DNA of 64,000 bases, from contig OZ007575.1 in the NCBI GenBank assembly GCA_963931925.1, positions 46,252,652 through 46,316,651 of the forward strand. The letters are read 5' to 3'. A model generated the notes under the pieces. It was given only the letters and a program-made list of their open reading frames with translations, was not told where the DNA came from and did not search any database. This document shows, piece after piece, positions 57,029 to 64,000 of this stretch. How positions within the stretch are numbered: the first letter of the stretch is position 1; every line of letters starts with the position of its first letter. Origin of the DNA: Onchidella celtica. Its lineage: Eukaryota > Mollusca > Gastropoda > Systellommatophora > Onchidiidae. The translations under genes and the position numbers were made by a program.

Positions 57029-57740
57029 AAAGGCCCCCATACACGTTCAAGCCTGGCTCACAGCCTCGCCTAAATCCGGGCTTCACGAACAGATTTTAAT
57101 TCGAACTTTGCACACACACGTTGCGGCCAGGCTCTATGAATTTTTTCCCGCCACTACGAAAACTGATTGCACACAGAGGTGCGGAAACAGAATAGATGTT
57201 TCATTGACACTCAAAACACTTAAAAACAGTGCCCTCGACTCCTGTGTACATAGTTTGATCACTTCATTTTGGACCATAGCCCATTCACAATATCTCACAA
57301 CTAACAACAGGCTCTATGTGGAATCATAATGTATTCAGTCATCTGGAAACGGAAATTGAGCATCAAAAAACGATACTACGTCAAACAGTGGCTGTTGGAT
57401 CGAACGACTCACACTCGCATCAATTTAATGAATGAGTTGAGATTTTATCCTAGTGATTTTCGTATTTATTTGCGAATGGACGAGGACACGCATTTAAAAC
57501 TCTTGAAACTTGTAACACCGTTGATCGAGAGGGAAAATATAGTGATGAGGACTGCAGCGTCCCCCCATGAACGGCTGACAACAAGCTCGAGGTTTTTGGC
57601 CACAGGAAGGTCATATGAAGACCTGAAATTTTCAACCTGCATCTCACCTCAAGCTTTAGGTGGACTGACACCAGAAACATGCAAGGCAATTTATACTTGC
57701 CTTGCAAAGTACATTGGGTTTGGGGTTTAACCTCACTTTC
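57029..57740 (+). mobile_element. Truncated PIF/Harbinger transposon, 5' part
   Basis: Begins near AGGCCCCCATACACGTTCAA, a plausible Harbinger terminal sequence of the GGCCC...ACACG type, about 300 bp upstream of a transposase fragment. I found no matching inverted right end within the window. Confidence 0.45.
57329..57730 (+). pseudogene. PIF/Harbinger (HARBI1-like) transposase, N-terminal part
   Basis: 133 residues. A basic start (KRKLSIKKRYYVKQWLL) is followed by LMNELRFYPSDFRIYLRMDE, the LLKLVTPLIERENIVMR segment, the SSRFLATGRSYEDLKF segment and ISPQALGGLTPETCKAIYTC. This is the helical region that precedes the DDE nuclease in HARBI1-like proteins. The frame ends at a stop after GFGV and the nuclease domain is missing, so the gene is truncated. 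Harbinger transposases cut and paste short elements into TWA targets. Confidence 0.72.
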
Positions 57741-57857
57741 AACACAAGTTGGTTATTTAAGTAAGGTTGCTGATTTGGACAATTTTACGAGCATGTGCCG
57801 CCACACAGAGATACGAAGTGTAGCAGAACTCACATATCCCTCCCAATCACAGTATAG

Positions 57858-58206
57858 ATAGAATGCGCATGACGTCACAGAGTTTTTGTTTTGTACTTCC
57901 GCCAAACAAGATGGCCGGTGGATCAGCTGATGAGTGTAACTTCGAGATGTGTCTAAGCAGTTAAAATGCCTGCTGGTTGCATTGCAGTTGACTATTGTGA
58001 CAGGGGTGAAAAGGATGGATCCAAACTGGTCCGATTCCCTACCATCCGTGTAAACAAGAGAAAGGAAGTGAAAGAATTGACCGAACGTCTCCCATGTGCG
58101 TATACACACGTGTCATTGTTTACGGTAGTGAACTCGCCGCCGATTGGTTCGCGACGCCTTAAGTGGGTCCGGACAGACAAGATGGTGGATATGCGCATTC
58201 TACCTA
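57858..58206 (+). repeat. Dispersed segment carrying a THAP-type exon, copy 2
   Basis: Second copy of 6571-7005, about 90% identical by eye. It lacks the 75-bp block between AAGTG and GGTCCGG. It starts directly after sequence linked to the truncated Harbinger element. Confidence 0.8.
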
Positions 58207-58241
58207 TACTGGCACCAACACGACCAGTCCCTGCACTTTGA
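57966..58241 (+). pseudogene. THAP-type zinc-finger exon, copy 2 (partial)
   Basis: Starts MPAGCIAVDYCDRG, then KDGSKLVRFPTIR. As in copy 1, the M-P-x-x-C-x-A and FP marks of a THAP domain are present, but the C-terminal half of the domain is not. The second cysteine is displaced by one residue (DYC versus DCY), a change expected to weaken zinc binding. The downstream residues differ from copy 1 by frame. Confidence 0.45.
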
Positions 58242-58261
58242 TTATGAGGCGAGACAAGCCA

Positions 58262-58374
58262 CTGGATCAGCAGTTTTTAAGTCTTAGGTGTCACCCGACC
58301 GGGGTTCGAACACCCCCCCCCCCCCCAATCTTCCTGTTCCCGTATGGCGGTTCTAACCGTTGCACCATCTAGCC
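58262..58374 (-). mobile_element. Fragment of a tRNA-derived SINE head
   Basis: The minus strand has an A-box-like TGGTGCAACGGTTAGAACC and a B-box-like GTTCGAACCCCGG. They are separated by a spacer expanded by a run of G (C on the plus strand at 58312-58326). The hAT MITE inserted at its 5' edge. Confidence 0.4.
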
Positions 58375-58565
58375 CAACGGTCCCCAACCTTTTTTGTCCC
58401 AGGGACCGGTTTCACACATGAAATTTTTCTGCGGATTGGGTAGACACTAATGATATAAAAATAAATATTTTTAATCACAATTTTTTTTCTTTGCACCCCG
58501 GTAGCCTACCAAATGATCCACTGACCGGTGGTACCGGTCAAAGGATTGGGAGTTGGGGACCCCTG
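58375..58565. mobile_element. hAT MITE with perfect 8-bp target duplication
   Basis: The 191-bp element begins CAACGGTCCCCAACC and ends with the complement of CAGGGGTCCCCAACTCC. ATCTAGCC is repeated exactly at 58367-58374 and 58566-58573. The interior has CAGGGACCGGTTTCACAC and a palindromic ACCGGTGGTACCGGT. No coding capacity. Confidence 0.88.
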
Positions 58566-58573
58566 ATCTAGCC

Positions 58574-59149
58574 GGTGGAATATATTGTATCTATCAGCTA
58601 TATTTCATTGGTGCCTTTGTTTATATATATTTTTTTTTTGAATGAGACAGGACAAGATTTTTAAAAATCACTTTATTGATCGGATTGAATCATTCATTTA
58701 ACAAAGCCACTGACTTATTAACACAAAAAATTATCGAGACATGTCTTATGTATGTTACAAGGATTATTATATGAGTAGAATGAAAAGGTAACAACAATAC
58801 AATGAGTTGATTTTGGTTATCGGCACCCCTTCACGGTCGTTTTCGCGGGGACGCGCATGTATCTCTCTTTCCAACTCTCCTTTTATCCCCACCAAGAACA
58901 CACGTGCAGAGCGAGCGAGCGTGTGTGAGAGAGAGAGAGACAGAGGGGTGCGAGAATTGATGAAAAGTCAGTAATTTATAAAAACCGTTCTATCCATCGT
59001 ACGAGAATGGTGTTTGGTATCAAATCGATGGTAAATGTACTGCTTTTCCCGATTTTGTCATCAAAATGGCCAAAAGAAGATTTTCACGTTCGTTTAATTT
59101 TGAGTTTACCGTGTCAAGCCATTGGCTTTACATAATTTTTCAGGCGCCT
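58574..59149. other. Non-genic stretch
   Basis: AT-rich, with a GAGAGA run at about 58928-58942. Nothing else recognised. Confidence 0.5.
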
Positions 59150-59306
59150 CCTGATATTTTGGCGTAAGTCCTGGCCCTGCCGGAGGCAGAACCGCGGATA
59201 TCGCCGGGTTTCCCGTAAGCCTGCCGGTATGACGTCATTTCGGACCTCCGGAAATGCGGAGGGGAAACCCTCTGCCCTTGACCTGTCGAGTTGCTTTTTC
59301 TGAAAC
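59150..59306 (+). promoter_or_regulatory. CpG-rich putative promoter with a CRE-like site
   Basis: Locally GC- and CpG-rich (GCCGGAGGCAGAACCGCGG, CCGGTATGACGTCATTTCGG) in AT-rich surroundings. TGACGTCA at about 59229-59236 is a perfect cAMP-response-element core. It sits just upstream of an ATG at 59307 followed by a good donor. Promoter function is inference. Confidence 0.35.
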
Positions 59307-59342
59307 ATGGCGTATTGTGCATCCACAGCTACTCGTCTTGAG
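59307..59342 (+). CDS. Possible first coding exon (12 codons)
   Basis: ATG at 59307 reads MAYCASTATRLE, then GAG|GTATGT. The exit is phase 0 while the next recognised exon (59971) needs phase 2, so a further exon is missing or the pairing is wrong. Confidence 0.25.
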
Positions 59343-59970
59343 GTATGTTTGCCATAAAAAGGTTTTCTTTGCATAAATTCCAAATTGGTAATTATTGTAA
59401 ACATTCATTCTTAGTGTTAAAATGTGTTTAGATCCAGGTCCTTTTTGTGCACCCCGAAGAATACCTTTTATATTAATAATTACAAGGGACAAAAGGAAAA
59501 AATCCAGACGTAGCCCAGGCCCTAAATCAAGGTAAAGATAGATCTAGATTCTAGATGTAACAAGATCTGCATGTATTTTGATTCAAATTTAGATCTAATT
59601 GTAAAGGTTTCCTACATTTGCGCTAGCTTGCAAAAAAAAATGTAGAAAATCTAGGCACACGTAGAAATCTAGATCGAGCTGGATATAAACCTAATAAGGG
59701 TTTTGTAGTGTAGCCTCAAGTGCAGAGGTAGGCCTTGGCAGTTGATTTGGATCACAAAATTCTGTGTTCAACCAACAACGCCTAATTATAGATTTCAGTT
59801 TTTTGGATACAAAATCTGTAGGCCTATTAACACACTTACAGATTCACCAAACAATATTAAATTGGAATAGGCCAATTGGGTGAATGGTTTGGTCTTAAAA
59901 TGGGAAAAGGGGACTGGGGCTGGCTTCTAAGTTGCAAAATTTTATATTTGTTTTTCTAAAATCCATACAG

Positions 59971-60175
59971 CATCCTTCCAGATGGATATGAATATCAAGT
60001 TAGTGCTTATGAAGAACTTCAGGCACATCCTGAGCATTTCCATGCTGTTATTAAATTAAAGAAGACAGAGACAGAGCGAGTGACTGAATGGTTGGATATA
60101 TTTCAGTCATTCACATTTACCACCTTTCGTGTTGGCAGAGTCAGAAAGGTTCTTGGACAACGTATCGCCTCGAAG
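59971..60175 (+). pseudogene. MULE/FLYWCH-type zinc-finger gene, exon a
   Basis: Acceptor ATACAG, donor TCGAAG|GTTTGT, exit phase 0. It encodes ILPDGYEYQVSAYEELQ, a middle part with HFHAVIKLKK and VTEWLDIFQS, and FTTFRVGRVRKVLGQR. This W-L-x-x-F ... T-T-F/Y-R-V-x-R ... G-x-R order is one I recognise from a family of animal proteins related to Mutator-like transposases. A specific name cannot be given. Confidence 0.55.
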
Positions 60176-60734
60176 GTTTGTTTAATTTTATGTGTTGGTT
60201 GTCCGTTAAGACAGTAGCGGCTATGCTGAATCATGTTGGAATTGATGTTATTATAACATCCTTGGTAACATCCCATACCAAACTGAATTTATTACCAGTA
60301 TCGAATCAGTATTTTCTCTTTATTTTGGATGCGAATAATAACACGAATCAAGTTTAGTTTTGAATTTTTTATTTTTCTAAAAATTAAAATAAAATTTAAA
60401 CCTGACAAATTGAAGTTGGTGTATTTTGTTTCAATTCCACTCTGCTTTATAAGGAATCAAATGTAATCATGTTTAGTCCAGCATAATTTTGTGTACATTT
60501 TTACAGAATTTAATCTAGGCAAGTGTGACCAAATTAAAATAAATAAATATATTATTCTCATTTATAATTATTGGAGGGGATGTCATTTATTCTTTTTAAG
60601 ACTGCGCTTTGCCATTATTAACATATCACTGTTGTCTGGTAGGCTACCTGATTCTCATTACCAGTCATGCAAGAGTAGTGTCCCCCCCCCCTTTTTTTTT
60701 TGTATCTAAATTCTTAAATCTTTCAAACTTTCAG

Positions 60735-60859
60735 AAAGTCTATTATTGTCAACATGGCAGCTTCACAAGCAAAGTCTCAAAACCTACAAAAGCTTCAAAG
60801 AAAACTGGGTGTACAGTCATGATGACTGCAACAGTGACAAAAGTAAAGCAAAATAGCGG
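60735..60859 (+). pseudogene. MULE/FLYWCH-type zinc-finger gene, exon b
   Basis: Acceptor CTTTCAG, donor GCGG|GTGAGT, phases 0 and 2. It encodes KVYYCQHGSFTSKV, a Lys-rich spacer and KKTGCTVMMTATVTKV. The Y-x-C-x-H and later Cys provide the first ligands of a CCHH (WRKY-GCM1/FLYWCH-like) zinc finger. Confidence 0.55.
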
Positions 60860-61219
60860 GTGAGTTCAGTGCCACTGCAATATTTCATTGTACTAAATGA
60901 TAATGGACAGAACTAATAGAAATAATGTTCCTTTCGAAATTGTGCAATTTTCTATCAATTGTGTCAACATAGAAATTCAGAGCTAAACAAAGCAGCCCAG
61001 CCATGCCTTAAGTTTAGAATCAGGTTTGTTTCAAATTTCTATAACAGTGGCAACTGAAGTGAGAGATGCTGGGCTGTGTTTTTTTTTTCTTTTTTTAATT
61101 TTGTCAAGACACGGTCCAGACCAGAGCTTGCACTTGGTAAACACCAAACATTTTAAAGTGATTACTGTTTGAAGCTGCACTGGATAAATCAGGACATTTT
61201 ATCAATTGCTCTTTTTCAG

Positions 61220-61345
61220 CACAAATGACCCATATATATGCCAGGATGGCCCGCAGTTGTGGAGTTGAGGTGGGAGCACAACCACCCAATTTTAGCGGCT
61301 TCTGCCCTAATGTATAGGGATGTTGGTGAGGCTGCAAAGGAGAAA
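61220..61345 (+). pseudogene. MULE/FLYWCH-type zinc-finger gene, exon c (frameshifted)
   Basis: Acceptor TTTTTCAG, entry phase 2 as required. It reads TNDPY, then an ATATAT tract appears two bases too long. In the other frame the protein continues MPGWPAVVELRWEHNHPILA and ASALMYRDVGEAAKEKL. H-N-H-P supplies the two His of the finger. The 2-bp slip puts a TGA in the entry frame, so this copy is broken unless the slip is a sequencing error. The downstream limit is uncertain; no clear donor follows. Confidence 0.5.
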
Positions 61346-61966
61346 CTTATTTTACACAGTATTAAATCAGTTTACTTGATTAATCTTCATGTGATTTCAA
61401 TGTGAAACCAGCATGTGACTTTGAAAAGCACTTTTACCAGGTTCAGTCACATAACTACAGTACTGGGACCCCGGTAGTTAAGAAAAGAATCATCTTTTTC
61501 TTCTGGCCAAAGTGATTTTATAGATTTACTGGTTAACACTTTTCTTGCCAGATATTTCCATGAAATCTTTCCCTCGGTGCCAGAAGAGTTTGAACAAAAT
61601 TTTTTTAAAATTGGTTATTTCAAAAAAAAATATTATAACTTTTTTATTTTCAGTTTTTAAATATCTGTTAAAACAAAAATTGTTGGAAATTGGATGAAGT
61701 TTTGAATATATGCATATGTGTGTGTGTGTGGTGTTGAAGGTGGTTGTTGCTGTTGCAGCAACATCATCAACATTTTGCACTTTTCTTCAATTTCTAATAA
61801 GTAAAATGTAACTCAACAGTGGTTTGGCCATGAAAATGCAGGAAGTAACATCATCACCTAAACTGGCTAAAGAAAAATGAATTCTGATGCTATTGCTACT
61901 GCAGTCTCTTTCAGCATCATTATTATGGAGAGCGGCGAAATTCAATAAAGAGACGCCCTTCGTCAG
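61346..61966. other. Non-genic stretch
   Basis: AT-rich spacer with a short TGTGTG tract near 61717-61728. No exon recognised. Confidence 0.5.
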
Positions 61967-64000
61967 TGTCAGGGTTAGGATTTAAATTGCCGTGCTGGGT
62001 CACGGGTTTGTTTATTTCATGGCATCATTGATTTTAGCCAGTGCAAACGTCCTTGAACTATTCCCGTGGACAGTTTGTTTTTGTAACGCTTTTTCGTAGA
62101 GATGGAAAGAAAGTGGGGCAAGATAGAACGAATGGATAAATTAACAGTGACGGTGCAGTTTTCGACCCCGTGGTTTGGGTGTACTTTAGCAAGGGAAGAC
62201 GGGGCGAATAAGGAGTGAATAAATTCGTACATAAAACGTAGAGGGTGGAGAGACTTTGCGAACGCTTTTGACATAGTAATTTAACTTTGTCTGTTACTAT
62301 TAATAGACTGCGAGCTGAGCTCGAAATGGATGCACCAATCAAATTTGAGCAGTTGGCTGGGGTTTGCAGAAGATAAGCGGAGACATCTTTATGTTACTTC
62401 ACTCCATGCAGCGTATTCCATCCTGCGAGGGTGTCGGCTAAGGTTCAGCCAGAGAGAACCATAAGACTGTTAAAGACATGTCTATGTCCTGGATAGACAA
62501 TGAAATAATCCACAGCTATTTTCTCCAGTTCCCTGATATCGTTTCAGGGAACCAATCGTAAGTTTCGAAACCGTGCGTCGACGATGACGTGAATCTGACC
62601 CTTCTTTTCCAGTAGAAGTACTACCAAAGGATGCAAGACTATAATGTTTTTACTTGCAATTAAGATCTAGACTGAGTGACTGATATACACATTTGTAAAT
62701 TGTAATTTGATGTGTCTGGATGAGGCTGGGGATTGCCAGCCCATCCTAGAGCAGATCTAGATCTATATTAACTACGTCAGTGTGTCTTGACGGTTTGATC
62801 CTTTATAAGCTATTACTGAGTTAATATTGTCGTCTGAGACATAAGAATATTATTTGTGAGATAGTAGGCAGATTATATTTCTGAAGATAAATAATTACTA
62901 AGTAAACTGTGAATGAGTCAGAATGATATGGATTTTCTAATCTTTTAAGAATATAGAGGAGACTTTTAGTTATGTATTAGATCTATAGTATTTTCATTTG
63001 ATGCTGCTGATGTTGTCTTTTAATATGTAACGATAGACGAAATTGTTAGGAACTTAAGTAATAAATTTGTGGCCCTACAAGGTCCTTGATATAACTTACT
63101 CGAAATTGTTATTAGTGTATGTGGCATGGTATGGCAGAGTAATTAGTAAAACCTCTCGATATTTATTAAATGCAGTCGAACACCTAAATTCCATAATTTA
63201 ATATACCCCAAATCATAACACTGGAGAGGGACCCTTAAAAGAACTTTAGATAACGCCATGCCATTTAAGTAGATTATTTAAAACCTATTGTATTTTTTTA
63301 TTCCATCATTTAATATTGTACTCTTGTAATATTATGTTTTTAGGTCTTTTTATTATCGATTTTAGACAATTTGTACTAATTTAATATTGTGTTTCAATTT
63401 CATATGGTGAATTCAACATCCCATTGACCCGTGGACACCGGCGAGGGAACCCTTTCACCGTACAGATCTACCTCAGACGGAAATACAGTTTTTTGGGCTT
63501 GGAGCTGTGGATTAGGGATACATACCATCTGAATTCCTCAAAAACAAAGTTAAGTGAACCATCTATCTAACAGTCTTGAGGAGGGCGACGTACTTTCCGC
63601 TCTGTGTGTGTTTTCCAGGCCATTTTACTTTTTACTATATGTTTAGTTTAAGTGCGGGAGGTTGGTTGGGGTCATAGTTTAGCATATCTTCTTTGCCATT
63701 ACGAAGGATATTGGAGTGCCTTGGTGGCTATTTATAATAACTCGGGGGGATTTGCTTCACTGTGAATAGTTCTATTAGGGATCCATTATTCGTATAGACT
63801 GTGCGTTTTCTTACTTCCTCACTTTTCTTTAGGAAGATGTCTCTCCTGTTTTCTTCTCAAACTTTCTGTAATATAAGTTAGGACTTGTAGGGTCTGTTAT
63901 CGTTCGTTTTACTTGTCAGTATACGTCCTGTTTATTGTATTTCTTTTTGCTTATTATAAACTTTGAACTACTATACTAACATTGATATGTTTGCAATATA
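61967..64000 (+). mobile_element. Element 'D': C-family LTR retrotransposon, 5' end only
   Basis: The LTR at 61967-63220 (1254 bp) starts TGTCAGGGTT and ends AATCATAACA, and is the reverse complement relative of the C LTR. Shared words include GTGCTGGGTCACG, GAGATGGAAAGAAAGTGGGG and ATTCGTACATAAAACGTAGA. Primer site TGGAGAGGGACCC at 63222-63234 and a leader matching C's (AACGCCATGCCATTTA, AAAACCTATTG) continue to the window edge. Gag would start beyond 64000. Its LTR is about 20% diverged from C's by eye, so it is a different subfamily or an older copy. Confidence 0.88.

Noticed and set aside
59114-59492. Overlapping minus-strand frames near the CpG-rich region
   Set aside because: No domain; they fall on the putative promoter and first exon of the plus-strand gene.

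Overview
This window is non-coding-rich nuclear DNA from an invertebrate animal, most likely a mollusc (possibly a gastropod). The signs are split genes with GT-AG introns, AT-rich spacers full of microsatellites, tRNA-derived SINE and LINE tails, PIF/Harbinger, hAT and MULE-type DNA transposon remnants, and a heavy load of LTR retrotransposons. The mollusc assignment is inference; there is no ribosomal or mitochondrial marker.

Layout. 1-12.5 kb has no convincing host gene. It holds two MITEs, a tRNA-derived SINE, a LINE 3' end, tandem repeats, a strong 26-bp-arm hairpin and a THAP-type exon. 12.6-29.7 kb is one nested block: a Ty3/gypsy element on the minus strand ('C', LTRs 1361 bp, target duplication AACAT) whose gag-pol is split by a second, plus-strand Ty3/gypsy element ('A', LTRs 1190 bp, target duplication CTAGT). 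30.1-56.2 kb contains three phase-compatible exons of a rhodopsin-like GPCR (TM1-TM2, TM3, TM4). Its first intron, about 24.5 kb, carries a Harbinger element with a MITE inside it, hAT elements, a second copy of the A family ('B', 37.5-45.3 kb), Harbinger-type MITEs and an apparently intact single-ORF gypsy element ('E', 47.0-52.7 kb), plus an old C-family LTR. 57-61.4 kb has a truncated Harbinger transposase, a second THAP exon, a hAT MITE and a broken three-exon gene with a CCHH zinc finger of the MULE/FLYWCH type. From 61.97 kb to the window end lies the 5' LTR and leader of a further C-family element ('D') on the plus strand.

A, B and C have the pol order protease-integrase-reverse transcriptase-RNase H, i.e. 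integrase before RT. This is the Gmr1-type arrangement, and their Gag carries a SCAN-like capsid. A and B share one internal deletion that removes the integrase catalytic core, yet each sits in its own target duplication with nearly identical LTRs. They therefore look like a non-autonomous, integrase-less lineage that moved recently using integrase supplied in trans. LTR pairs differ by 2/1361 (C), 1/1190 (A), 1/1185 (B) and 0/214 (E) by eye, so all four full-length elements are young.
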